From: Pycnopodia helianthoides
Lineage: Eukaryota; Echinodermata; Asteroidea; Forcipulatida; Asteriidae
Assembly: GCA_032158295.1 (NCBI GenBank)
Contig: CM063262.1
Coordinates: forward strand, 11,479,977 to 11,543,976
Direction of reading: 5' to 3'
Length of the DNA: 64,000 nucleotides
Position 1 is the first letter of the stretch, and every line of letters starts with the position of its first letter. The notes beneath the pieces are model-generated. The model saw nothing but the letters and a program-made list of their open reading frames with translations. It had not been told where the DNA came from and searched no databases. Shown piece by piece: positions 42,354 to 53,039 of this stretch. A program made the translations under genes and the position numbers.

Positions 42354-42945
42354 GTAAATTCCTTAGTAAAGAAATAAAAAAAAGTGGTCTTTTATCTTAC
42401 GTTTTACATTTAATTATTTACACATCCAGCAGGGCAAAGAGTGCCAAAGACAGATTGACTAAAAAGCAATAAAGAAATGTTCAGTTTTAGATGCAGGAGG
42501 CAAAACCCAATGGGGAAAACCCACATAATGAGGTAGAGTCTAAAAACCTGAACCACATACAGGCTCTGTTCTGAGGTTGGAATCGAACCGAGGTCCACAG
42601 AGGGAAAGCGTAGGGAAAGAAACCACTGAGTACACCTGATCCCCCCTGTTATTAAAGTTTTGCATGCATTTGCTAGATGATTCTGAGGACTCAATGATAA
42701 GAAAGTTCATACCAGCACCAATCTTTAAGAGATCTATTTGTGGCATTTAGCATCCCCCATTCAATCCCTATTTCTTGTTTTGATTGCAAAAATGAAAAAA
42801 GTCATGATGTGCATAAGTGCCTCAGAACTTTCATTAGGTGTTTTAAGTTTTTTGTTATTACTTGTATTGAAAGTATCCACAAAAACCCTTGGGTAAGAGC
42901 ATTTTATCTGAAACTCACTGTTCTAATCATTTGTTTGTGTTACAG

Positions 42946-43034
42946 TAGGCTTACCATCTTCGATGAGATCTACCCGTCAACAAGTAGATGTCTTGACTTG
43001 CCTAAAGCGAAGGAGGTGCACTCTCCAGTACAAG
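42946..43034 (+). pseudogene. Exon-like segment 4d in the 0.68-kb repeat
   Basis: The acceptor is GTGTTACAG and the donor CAAG|GTAAAT. As in 4c, CTAAAG keeps the segment-1-like frame open. It differs by a few substitutions from 4a-4c. Confidence 0.35.
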
Positions 43035-43201
43035 GTAAATTCCTAAGTAAAGAAATAAAACAAGTGGTCTTTTATCATTTACATTTAACTATTTACACAT
43101 TTAGCAGGGCAAAGAGTGCCAAAGACAGAGTGACTAGAAAGCAATGAAGAAATGTTGTTTTAGCTGCGGGAGGAAAATTAGATGTTAACTCTCTTTGAAT
43201 T

Positions 43202-43556
43202 CAGGGGCCAATTTCATAGAGCTGCTGTAACTGAAAATATTGCTTGAAAACCCTCAAACTTTGCACCTAATTGGAATTAATGTAACTTTGTTACGTTGTC
43301 AGCACATGCTTCCAAACGTTTCCTGTAGGTTAAAAGGGTTTGTTTAGCATTTTTGCAAAGATTTGTTTTTTCAAAGTGCATTGTTTACATGCATTTATTG
43401 CCTTGGTAAATTTGTTTTCTTAATAGTGTCCTGCTTAGCAAAATTTTTTTAGGATACCAGTCACAGATAGTACATGTGATATGGCATTTTGGCTGGTAGC
43501 CTTATTCTGTTGAGCAAAATTTTATATTTTGTGCTTAAGCAGCTCTCTTAAATTGG
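43202..43556. repeat. Palindromic MITE, GGGCCCAATTTCAT family
   Basis: GGGGCCAATTTCATAGAGCTG at the left and AAGCAGCTCTCTTAAATTGG at the right, with ACAGATAGTACATGTGATATGG inside as in 37203-37379. Confidence 0.7.
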
Positions 43557-44197
43557 TGAGGTACGGTATTGGCAAAAGTAGCAATGAAGTCTAGCATTTT
43601 TGTTAGGCATTATACTCTAAAAGAATGAATTTGAGCTTCTTTGATGGAGAACTGTTTTATTCTTACTTTAAACCAAAATACGATAGCTTTTTGAATCAGG
43701 AAAACTTTTATTAGAAGTCATGGTAGACCAGTTTACTGCTAATTTGCTTTTTTCTTTGAAATAAGTATACCAAAGGTTGATTTCTATCATGTTTGGTACC
43801 AAATTTGCCAAGTGTTTGTGGCATCTGGTATAAAAACCCACCATTTTCAAAATAGAACAGATAGATTTTGGAAGAGTAAATCTATTCCATTCAAGTTTCA
43901 ACTAAAACACCTTACAACCAACTTATGCAATGTTTTAACAAATTTGGTTGTCTAATAGTGATGACATTGAAAAACAGCTGAAGTTTTTACTGGGATAATT
44001 TGCATTTTCACTAAGGCTCTTATTTCATATGCAGCAGTCAAATTACTGACGTCTTTACTTTAAAACTATTTCAGATGGAAAATTTATCTGCAGGATTGTA
44101 CCAGAATGAACTTTGTTACTAGTGAGCTTTCACATTCTATATAGTCAATATTTCTTAATGACCACAAGTAGTAAATATTCTGTTTTTTCTCACATAG

Positions 44198-44276
44198 AAG
44201 GGTGTGTTAGCTGCAGTCAGATCACCCAGCTACCGAGTAGAGTTCCAAGGCCTACCTCAAGAGTCATCTCCAAAAG
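44198..44276 (+). CDS. Exon-like segment 5 of the repeated-exon set
   Basis: 79 bp between TTTTCTCACATAG and AAAAG|GTAAAA. In phase 0 it reads KGVLAAVRSPSYRVEFQGLP then QESSPK, the best protein-level match to segment 1. It leaves phase 1, which would continue in frame into 45254 as EPEISLLFPEVK and a stop. Confidence 0.4.
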
Positions 44277-44362
44277 GTAAAATCAAAGCTTAGCATTAGT
44301 TATCATGTCAGGTAATACGCCACAAGGGAAACTGACTTGGTAAAGTTTAAATAGTTTGGGGT

Positions 44363-44475
44363 TAAACAAAGAAAATTGACTAGAGCGGGATTTGAACCAA
44401 CGACCTCCAGATTAACGTGCAGCACTCTACCAACTGAGCTATCTTGCCCTATGTTGGTGGCCTCCCTACGTAGGG
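44363..44475 (-). mobile_element. tRNA-derived SINE, AGCTCAGTTGG family
   Basis: The minus strand has GGGCAAGATAGCTCAGTTGG (A-box-like), then GTCGTTGGTTCAAATCCCGC (B-box-like) and TCTAGTCAATTTTC. A partial inverted copy (44472-44545) lies next to it, giving a small palindrome. Confidence 0.8.
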
Positions 44476-44749
44476 ACATAGGGCAAGATAATCCAGAGGC
44501 CATTGGTTCAAATCCCACTCTAGTCAATTTTCTTTTCTCAACCCCTAAGCATCAGTTATCATGTCGGATTATTCTAAACTCTAGTGGGCCTAATGAATAC
44601 ATCAAGTAGGGTACAGCAAATGTTTTAATTGACTGGTATAACTGAAATAGTGATTGGGCTTCTTTGAATCCAGACAACGTAACTACTGAATGGTTTTGTT
44701 GCCAAAACTGCTCTGCTGAGACGCTAACTCTCTTTGAATCCAGGGACCA

Positions 44750-45040
44750 ATTTCATAGAGCTGCTTAAACTGAAAATATTGCATACAAATTCTCAAACTT
44801 TGCACCTAACTGGGACTAACGTAGCGACGTTGGTCCCAGTTAGGTGCAAAGTTTGTCAGCACATGTCTCCACTCCAAACTTTTCCCATAGGTTGAAAGGT
44901 TTGTTTGCATTTTTTGCAAAGATTTTTTGAAATTGCTTGTGTAGATTTCCGGCTATTTGTTTGCTTTGTAGTTTCCTGTTTAGCAAAAAATTATCAGGAT
45001 ACCAGTCACAGATGGTACAAAAATTTGAAATTGGGCCCAG
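44750..45040. repeat. Palindromic MITE, GGGCCCAATTTCAT family
   Basis: GGGACCAATTTCATAGAGCTG at the left and GAAATTGGGCCCAGATGAGG at the right. The two halves also contain inverted GTGCAAAGTTTG and CAAACTTTGCACC motifs. Confidence 0.7.
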
Positions 45041-45253
45041 ATGAGGTACGGTTTGGGCAAAAGTAGCTCTGAAGTATTGCATTTTTGTGAGGCATTATAC
45101 TCTAAAAGAATGAATTTGAGCTACTTTGATGAAAAACTGTTTTAAAAATTGATACTGTCCAGCGCTTTGGGAGGGGGTCCTCACCCATTTTTAATCACCC
45201 AGTTTTTAATCGGAGATTTCGCTATTTTCTTATCTGTAAACTTAACCTTTCAG

Positions 45254-45312
45254 AGCCAGAGATTAGCTTGCTGTTCCCTGAAGTCAAGTGCAGAGGGAAT
45301 TGCCTCTACTGA
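45254..45312 (+). CDS. Candidate terminal exon of the repeated-exon set
   Basis: The acceptor is TTAACCTTTCAG. Joined to segment 5 (phase 1) it reads EPEISLLFPEVKCRGNCLY and stops at TGA 45310-45312. Another frame stays open to 45412 (STEIYEGYMVQRRATRM), so the true frame is uncertain. Confidence 0.3.
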
Positions 45313-45639
45313 AATCTACGAAGGCTACATGGTACAAAGGAGAGCAACGCGTATGAAAACATCAGCATGTCATCAAGAAACCCTAGCTGTTCATTGTAGA
45401 GATCATGAATGAACAACCCAGCAATTTGTTTCTTAAATTGTGTAAGCTATTCTAGATGTGTTAGTGAAATGTTTTGATGTTTTTGTTATTCGTCGTATGG
45501 TGGGCTGTTTTTGCAGCATCATACAGTAAACATTCTTGTAAATAAGTGCACCATTGCAAGCAAGCACATACGCGTATCATATTTGAACTATGAATTTGGA
45601 GATCTATAGGCAATATATGCTTTAGAGCATTGGTTGTGC

Positions 45640-45768
45640 GGAGATTCGATTGGTTGTGCGGAGATTCGATTGGTTGGGCGGAGATACGATTGGTTGGGCG
45701 GAGATACGATTAGTTGGTCGGAGATACGATTAGTTGTGCGGAGATACGATTTAATGTGCGGAGATACG
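45640..45768 (+). repeat. ~21-bp minisatellite
   Basis: About six units of GATTGGTTGTGCGGAGATACG with small changes. The palindromic open frames on both strands are artefacts. Confidence 0.9.
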
Positions 45769-45852
45769 ATTGCGAAAAGGGACTTGGACATTTGCACGTG
45801 GCATTTGGAGTTCTACTTCCGGCAAGGGTCACAGCTTGTGGTTGATCTTAAA

Positions 45853-46080
45853 GGTGCACCAGGCTCCCTTATATGCGGGATGATAGTCTGGTGTTATCAC
45901 AATCATGGTCGGCTAAACGGGAGTAGTCCCTAGAGTTGGCTAGGGACCGCGTTAGTACCGTAGGGGACGGATCCCCAAGGAGGGGGTGCGCGGACCGGGC
46001 GCTCTGAAAAGAGTACGAAGGCTCCGAAGATCGGGGAAGCGTCGTGGGGCTGGTATCCTGGGACCTGCACGTGGTGGCCC
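45853..46080 (+). ncRNA. GC-rich hairpin-rich island, possible structured RNA
   Basis: In AT-rich surroundings this ~230-bp stretch can form a series of short perfect helices: 45856-45862 with 45888-45894 (6 bp plus a G-U), 45864-45868 with 45919-45923, 45926-45933 with 45940-45947 (8 bp, 6-nt loop), 45963-45966 with 45973-45976, and 46002-46005 with 46010-46013 (GAAA loop). GGCTAAACGGGAG near 45911 resembles the J4/2-P2 segment of HDV-like ribozymes, but the P1.1 and P4 equivalents are weak or absent. It does not match snRNA, SRP or tRNA sequences I know. It could be the 5' part of a retroelement. Confidence 0.25.
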
Positions 46081-46194
46081 TGCTTTAGACTAACCTAACC
46101 AGGATGATATTGGCAAATCTTACACGCAAATGAACTAAACTGCTTGCAATGGTGCACTTATACATTATACTTTACTCTCATGAATTTAATATAC

Positions 46195-46690
46195 AATGTA
46201 ATATACAGGCATGCAACTTTTCAGGTCACCAGCTGATTTCCAAATTATTTGTTTTTCAGCTGTACTGAGATCAAAAATTAAACACTTTGCATGCATGCCT
46301 GAATATACAACAGTTTATAATTATGTTTAATAATATACAAGCATGCAATTTATTTCAGTCATGATTTACTCATTTTTTGTGTCATTAGCTGTAATCTGCC
46401 ACTAAAAATTGAAAAACGCAAAGAACTGCTGTTCAAGGCACAAATTTCTTCTTTCAACAAAATCATAGGGTTGCATGCATGCCTGAGTATACATTAATGT
46501 TTAAAATGTAATATTTATATACAGGCACGCAACACATTTCTGGTTATCAACTGATTTCCTCATTTTGTGTTTCTCATCCAGATTGGAAATTGAAAAACGC
46601 AGTAAAAAGTTGATCTTGTGCTGTGTCGCATTTGCTTTTTATTTTGACAAGCTGCTAGCTGTTGCATGCCTGGATATACATTAGGTATAT
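46195..46690. repeat. Three small palindromic elements in tandem
   Basis: About 46201-46312, 46334-46492 and 46516-46685 each open with ATACA(A/G)GCA(T/C)GCAA and close with GCATGC(A/C)TGCCTG or a close variant, then ATATACA. Related ends occur at 54040-54185. Confidence 0.65.
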
Positions 46691-47185
46691 TTAATTTTAA
46701 GATTATGCTAAATACTCATTCTAGAAATGCACCCTGGGAATTACACTTCTCTATTGTGCTTGTTATTGTTCCTCAAAAAGTGAACATCTATTTAAAAAAA
46801 AATACAATTACTTCACTTGTCAAGAGCCCCCCAAAAAGACAAGTTTGCTGAGGTTAATCTTGTTTGCATTTTTCTAGGTGAACCAAAAATAGAAAGAAAA
46901 ATTCAATTGAAAGAGTTCAAAAGTCAAATTTATTGGTCTTAAAAAAAAATGCATTGTTATGCCTTATTACCAACGATACCTTTAAAACCTATGTTCAAAC
47001 TATCAATCTGAAACACATAAATAAAAACTGTTTGGTGCATAATAGCTTACTACAAGATGTTGGTTATGAAAACTACAGAAGTTTGACATGAATTTTCACT
47101 TGAAGAAAACAAAGTTGCAGGAACTTAGATCATTCACTAATCCCATAGTGCGGGCGGAATAAGAATTTAGCATTATCTTGTTTAG

Positions 47186-47555
47186 TTAAAGGCACTGGAC
47201 ACTATTGGTAATTACTCAAAATAATTGTTAGCATAAAAACTTACTTGGTAACGAGCAATGGAGAGCTGTTGGTAGTATAAAACATTGTGAGAAACCTCTC
47301 CCTCTGATGTAACGTAGTTTTTGAGAAAGAAGTAATTTCTCAGTAAAGTATTTGAATTGATTTTGAGACCTTACGCGTGAGGTCTCGAAATCAAGCATCA
47401 TGTGACAAGGGTGTTTTTTCTTCCATTATTATCTCGCAACTTCGACGACCAATTGAGTTCAAATTTTCACAGGTTTTTATTTTGTGCATATGTTGAGATA
47501 CACCAAGTGAGAAGACTGGTCTTTGACAATTACCAAAGGTGTCCAGTGTCTTTAA
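47186..47555 (+). mobile_element. TTAA-flanked MITE, family A, well preserved
   Basis: TTAA 47186-47189 is followed by AGGCACTGGACACTATTGG. The right end is CCAAAGGTGTCCAGTGTCTT followed by TTAA 47552-47555. Inverted ends extend about 30 bp with mismatches. 370 bp, no coding capacity; TTAA suggests piggyBac-type transposition. Confidence 0.85.
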
Positions 47556-48039
47556 TTATTTATTTAAAATTACTGGATAAAGTTATTTGTTTGAAGTCTC
47601 TTTCTTTGATGATGAAATTACTTTCAACAATACTAAACAACGTTAAGCAAAGACATTTTCTTTATTAAAATGTAAAAAAACTTGTTCAAGTGCAACGCAG
47701 CTAATGTTGTGCTGAAACTTTCCATATCTGTGACGATAATGAAGTTACTTTCAACAATACTAAACAAAGTTAAACAAACTCTTTAAAAAGTGCATTATTA
47801 TTGCAAGTCAATTGAATGAAGTCATCAAGAGAGGAGTCCTCATGAATATTTGCCCATAATTTGTGTTAACTAATTAATAAGAAAAGTTTGATCTGTATGA
47901 GAATAAAGGCTGATGCTGTTAAGGGTAAACCAAGGGGCAAAAATTATAATATTTTTTGATGTAGGATTTCCCCTTTGGTTGATTTGCTCTAACCTTGACT
48001 TTTGTTTGATTATTTAAGTTGTCTAGTGTACTAGGCCAC

Positions 48040-48295
48040 CATGTTTTCCCACAATGCGACATGAAATGGGTGTGTATTATCTTTACGAAAGTTTCAGTGC
48101 GCAAAATACTTTGCTAAAAGTGCGTAATACACACTCAATTGTCAATGTTGGAAAACATAGTAGCCAAGGTAGCCATGTTTGCCCACAATGCAACATAAAT
48201 TGTGTGTGTATTATTTTTACAAAAGTTTCAATGCGCAAAATACTTTGCTAAAAGTGCGTAATACACACCCAATTGCATTGTTGGAAAACAGTTGC
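48040..48295 (+). repeat. ~133-bp direct duplication
   Basis: CCCACAATGC(G/A)ACAT, GTGTGTATTAT, AAAATACTTTGCTAAAAGTG and ACACAC(T/C)CAATTG occur twice, starting near 48047 and 48182. Confidence 0.8.
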
Positions 48296-48299
48296 CTGA

Positions 48300-48375
48300 G
48301 GGTCCATCTTGTCCCGGTGAAACCCACCCCCACGGGGTGGGGGTGGCTTACATTACACCGGGATAAGACGGACCC
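48300..48375. other. Long GC-rich hairpin
   Basis: 48300-48319 pairs with 48356-48375 (about 20 bp, two or three mismatches), and inside it 48324-48333 pairs perfectly with 48337-48346 around a GGG loop. The total span is about 76 nt, the size of a microRNA precursor, but expression is unknown and G-rich composition may explain it. Confidence 0.45.
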
Positions 48376-48496
48376 TAAATTTATTTGGGGGGAAGGGAGG
48401 ACACGCAGTGGTAGGTTTAACATAAATAAGACACAAATTACAGAGAGGTGTACATTTCAATTTTTTTTTATTAAAAAAAAGGACTTAAAAAAAAAA

Positions 48497-48900
48497 GCAG
48501 AGTTGTGCAAACACCTGTGCCTGTCGGTTTCCCCCCTCGGCTAACCTGGAACTCGTGGTGACTTACTGGCTCCAAGTGCAATGGTCGATATGTTCTCTGT
48601 TCAGTGAGGTTCACTTGGATGAACCATAGTGGTCTACTTCAATGATGTACTGTCTTACAAGACCCAACGAGCTAGACGCAATTTTGCGCTGTTTTAGACG
48701 CAGCTGTTCTGAGCAGAAGTGAGTTGTTGCTTGCTTAAAGGAGTGATGCCCCCAAGGGTGCTAAAGATTTCACCTAATGTTGTTTCGCAACCAAGCTGCA
48801 CTGGTGGTACCAAGAGATGTTGACGCTTGTTCCAATGGGATCCTAACCCAATAGATGATGAAGACTTCTATCCAGATGATCGTATGCTGGTCTGAGAAAC
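48497..48900 (+). pseudogene. Inverted, decayed copy of the 52.5-53.0 kb exon-bearing segment
   Basis: GCAGAGTTGTGCAAACACCTG and GATATGTTCTCTGTTCAGTG match the minus strand of 52920-53023, and GATGATGAAGACTTCTATCC matches 52570-52620. One frame reads DPNPIDDEDFYPDDRM. Stops break it elsewhere. It faces the minus-strand copy across the minisatellite. Confidence 0.6.
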
Positions 48901-49624
48901 AAATTCTGCAATGGTCATAATTTCCCCCATGGTTTTTTTACGGGGCTGCAATTTGGACGTCCAAATGTAGTCGACTGACGGAACTACAAGAGAACTTGTT
49001 TTGGTTGACTTTGATTTTAAACAAAGTTCACTTGAAAGTGTGTAAAACAAACTATCAAAAACAATGAAGAAACTGCCTGACGTATCACCAAAAAACGTCA
49101 CAATTTTTTTAAGTGTTTTACTTAGATGAATATATGTAGTGTCCTTTTTGCACAGTAAATACCAAAGATGACATTGAATTGATATAAGATCTAATGATCT
49201 AAAAAGAACTAAGACTACGTTGGACCATAATGAGTATCAGACCAGACATTTCAACTTGGCTCAGATTAATCAAGACAGAAATAAGGAAAGAACAAAGTTT
49301 CATCCTAAAGTTTGTGATTTTACGCCAATTTGATATTAAAAACTTTTGCATATTGTCCTAAAAGTAATTCAATTTGAGGTGATTCCACACAAGGGAAGTA
49401 TGGGCAAATCACCACTCAAAAGTATTAATTTAAACGGGCTTTGGAGGGAAAAACAACTGCAATATTCTAAATTGTGTTGAACTAAGAAGTGACAAGACGT
49501 TTCCTTGATTGACCCTCGAATTATTGGCAAATAAAATGAGGGAAAAATTGTAAAATCTGTCTGAATTAACAATTTGTCTGAACAAAGTGGTCTTGTAACA
49601 AATTAAAGTACAAAGAGAAGTACT

Positions 49625-50690
49625 GTATGTGTAATTCCACGCAAGTGAAATATAGGTAGACCACCACACAAGAGAAGTATGGGTAGATCACCAAGGAAGT
49701 ATGGGTAATTCACCACACACAAGTGAAGTACAGTTAACACCACATAAGAAAAGTATGGGTAGACCACACAAAAGGAAAGTATGGGTAATTCACCACGCAA
49801 GTGAATTATGGGTAATTTTTCACACAAGGGAAGCAAGGGTGTTTCACCACACAAGTGAAGTACGGTTAACACCACACAAGGGAAGCATGGGTGTTTCACC
49901 ACACGCAAGTGAAGTAGGGTTAACACCAAGGGAAGTATGGGTAGATCACCACGCAAGGGAATTATGGTAATTCACCACACAAGGGAAGTGAATTCACCAC
50001 ACGCAAGTGAACTAAGTATGGGTAGTTCACCAAACACAAGTGAAGTACGGTTAACACCACAAGAGAAAGTATGGGTAGATCAGCACACAAGGGAACTATG
50101 GGTAGATCACCACACAAGGGAAGTATGGGTAGATCAGCACACAAGGGAACTATGGGTAGATCACCACACAAGGGAAGTATGGGTAGATCACCACACAAGG
50201 GAAGTATGGGTAATTCACCACACAAGGGAAGTATGGGTAATTCACCACACAAGGGAAGTATGGGTAGACCACCACACAAGGGAAGTACGGTTAACACCAC
50301 ACAAGGTGAGTACGGGTTGATCATTACACAAGGGAAGAATGGGTAATTCCACACAAGTGAAGTATAGGTAGATCACCACACACAAGTGAAGTATGGGTAG
50401 AACACCACACAAGGAAAGCACGGGTAGATCACCATGTAAGGGAATTATGGTTATTCACCACACAAGGGAAGTAAATTCACCACACGCAAGTGAATTAAGT
50501 ATGGGTAATTCACCACACACAAGTGAAGTACGGTTAACACCACACAAGGGAAGTATGGGTAGATCACCACACAAGGGAACTATGGGTAGATCAGCACACA
50601 AGGGAAGTATGGGTAGAGCACCACACAAGGGAATTATGGGTAGAGCACCAAGCATGGGAATTATTGGTAATTTTCCACAATTTAAACATG
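49625..50690 (+). repeat. 27-bp minisatellite, block 1
   Basis: Units of ACCACACAAGGGAAGTATGG then GTAGATC or GTAATTC, about 35-40 units with many short variants (ACCACACACAAGTGAAGTA, GTTAACACC). The 27-bp period is nine codons, so long repetitive open frames arise on both strands. Confidence 0.95.
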
Positions 50691-50874
50691 TTTTGGAGAG
50701 GAAAAAACAGCTTGATTCCAAAAAGTGTTGAGCTAATAAGTGACAAGACCTTTCCTTGATGACCCTCAAATTATTAGCAAATAAAATGAGGGAATAATGG
50801 TTAAATTATGTACCAAAGACTGACCTGAATAAAGTGGTCTTGTAAAACAAAGGAAGTGTTGAAACCTCACCTAG

Positions 50875-52345
50875 GAAGGGAAGTATTGGTAATTCACCAC
50901 ACACAAGTGAAGAATGGATGATTCACCACACAAGGGAAGTATGGTTATAGATCACCACACAAGGGAAGTATGGGTAGATCACCACACAAGGGAAGTATGG
51001 TTATATAGATCACCACACACAAGGGAAGTATGGTAGATCACCACACAAGGGAAGTATGGGTAGATCACCACACAAGGGAAGTATGGTTATAGATCACCAC
51101 ACACAAGGGAAGTATGGTAGATCACCACACAAGGGAAGTGTGGGTAGATCACCACACAAGTAAAGCACGGGTAGATCATCATACAAGGGAAGAATGGGTG
51201 ATTCCACACAAGTGAAGTATAGGTAGATCACCACACACAAGTGAAGTACGGGTAGATCACCACACACAAGGGAAGTATGGGTAGATCACCACACACAAGT
51301 GAAGTATGGGTAGATCACCACACACAAGTGAAGTATGGGTTGACCACCACATAAGGAAAGCACGGGTAGATCATCACACAAGGGAAGAATGGGTAATTCC
51401 ACACAAGTGAAGTATAGGTAGATCACCACACACAAGTGAAGTATGGGTAGATCACCACAGAAGGAAAGCACCGGTAGATCACCACGGGTAATTCCACACA
51501 AGTGAAGTATGGGTAATTCACCACACAAAGGAAGTAAGGGTAATTCCACAGGAGGGAAGTATGGGTAGATCACCACGCAAGGGAAGTATGGGTAACACAC
51601 CACACTGGGGAAGGGTAGTTCTCCACACAAGGAAAGTATAAGTAATTCACACACAAGGGAACTATGGGTAATTCACCTCGCTAGGGAGGTATGGGTGATT
51701 CACCACACAAGGGAAGTATGGGTAATTCACCACACAAGGGAAGTATGGGTAATTCACCACACAAGGGAAGTATGGGTAATTCACCACACAAGGAAAGTAT
51801 GGGTAGATCACCACACAAGGGAAGTATGGGTAACACACCACACTGGGGAAGGGTAGTTCTCCACACAAGGAAAGTATAAGTAATTCACCACAAGGGTAGT
51901 ATGGTTAATCAACTATACACAAGTGAATTATGGGTAATTAACCACACTAGGGAAGGGTAGTTCACCACACAGGGGAAGTATGGGTAGATCACCACACAAG
52001 GGAAGTATAAGTAATTCATCACACAAGGGAACTATGGGTAATTCACCTCGCTAGGGAGGTATGGGTGATTCACCACACAAGGGAAGTATGGGTAATTCAC
52101 CACACAAGGAAAGTATGGGTAGATCACCACGCAAGGGAAGTATGGGTAACACACCACACTGGGGAAGGATAGTTCTATGAAGAAATAAAGTATGGGTAAT
52201 TCTCCACAAGGGTATGGTTAATCAACTATACACAAGTGAATTATGGGTAATTAACCACACTAGGGAAGGGTAGTTCACCACACATGGGAAGTATGGGTAG
52301 TTTACCACACAAGGGAAGTATGGGTAATTCCACACATGAAATGAA
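50875..52345 (+). repeat. 27-bp minisatellite, block 2
   Basis: The same unit, about 50 copies, with a higher-order repeat: the segment around 51520-51900 (GGGTAACACACCACACTGGG, GGGTAGTTCTCCACAC) recurs at about 51960-52170. A unique ~180-bp spacer at 50691-50874 resembles the block-1 leader at 49440-49620 (ACAAGACGTTTCCTTGAT / ACAAGACCTTTCCTTGAT). Confidence 0.95.
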
Positions 52346-52520
52346 ATCTCCAGCAGTGATTTGCCCTCGACCATGACTAGACCCTGAGTACCTTGACTTT
52401 GACCTGACCTTTGACCTCTACTAAAACCAACTAAATCTAACATGTCTAAACAAGTAAAATTATAGCATTCCAATGTCATCTTTGGTATCAGAAGGCAATA
52501 CAAATGAGTGTTGTTCTTAC

Positions 52521-52691
52521 AGAGCAATTGTAGATGCTAAGTGGCATGACCAAGCAGAACATGTTTCTCCAGCCCTCATACCATCAACTGGATAGAAGTC
52601 CTCATCATCCACCGGGTCTAGATTCCATTGGCTCAAACGAAGACATCGCAAGGCACCTCTTGATGGTTTCAGATGAACCCCCAGTACAAAC
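52521..52691 (-). ncRNA. Minus-strand exon-like segment g
   Basis: The acceptor is CTAGTAAACAG and the donor CTCT|GTAAGA on the minus strand. One frame reads NLDPVDDEDFYPVDGMRAGE, another TGGSSETIKRCLAMSSFEP. The inverted copy at 48.8 kb conserves the DDEDFYP frame. It does not join segment f in an open frame, so coding status is unresolved. Confidence 0.35.
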
Positions 52692-52937
52692 CTGTTTACT
52701 AGAGAACAAAAGAGTGACGTGACCAACAAAAGGGGGAAAAAAAAAAAAGGCCCTCATCTCGACGTCTTGGGAGATCGATCAACACGTTTTAGGGACCAAC
52801 GACTCGCTGCCAGCTCAGACCATGTATATAGTTCCAAAAATGCTCGTTCTAGCTCATCAAATCTTGTAAGGCATTACACCAGTGAAGTAGAACACTAGTG
52901 GTGCATCTAAGTGAATTTCACTGAACAGAGAACATAC

Positions 52938-53023
52938 CTCCCATTGCACCCGGGCCAGCAGGATCACCACTTGTTCCAGGCAGCCGAGGGGGTCCACCGA
53001 CAGGCACAGGTGTTTGCACAACT
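52938..53023 (-). ncRNA. Minus-strand exon-like segment f
   Basis: The acceptor is CTCATCTGCAG and the donor GGGAG|GTATGT. One frame is open and Pro/Gly-rich (VVQTPVPVGGPPRLPGTSGD). The inverted copy at 48.5 kb retains VVQTPVPVG and then decays. Confidence 0.35.
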
Positions 53024-53039
53024 CTGCAGATGAGTTTTC

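Larger units (their letters stand above)
40740..43150 (+). repeat. ~0.68-kb tandem repeat, four units each with an exon-like segment
   Basis: Units contain TCATTAGGTGTTTTAAGTTT, TATCCA(C/G)AAAAATCCTTGGG, the exon-like core, GGTAAATTCCTTAGTAAAG, TAATTATTTACACAT and GGCAAAGAGTGCCAAAGACA. The exon-like cores start at 40916, 41570, 42265 and 42946, spaced 654, 695 and 681 bp. A TTGCTAGATGATTCTGA block recurs between them. Confidence 0.92.

Noticed and set aside
45254..45412. Longer reading of the end exon to 45412 (STEIYEGYMVQRRATRM frame)
   Set aside because: It needs a phase not supplied by segment 5 at 44198; kept only as an alternative.
45853..46080. SRP RNA, from AAGGAGGGGGTGCGCGGACC near 45977
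   Set aside because: The resemblance is short; the conserved helix 8 loop and flanking SRP signatures are missing.
47402..47668. 88-residue open frame in a MITE
   Set aside because: Equivalent frames in other copies are broken and the element is non-autonomous.
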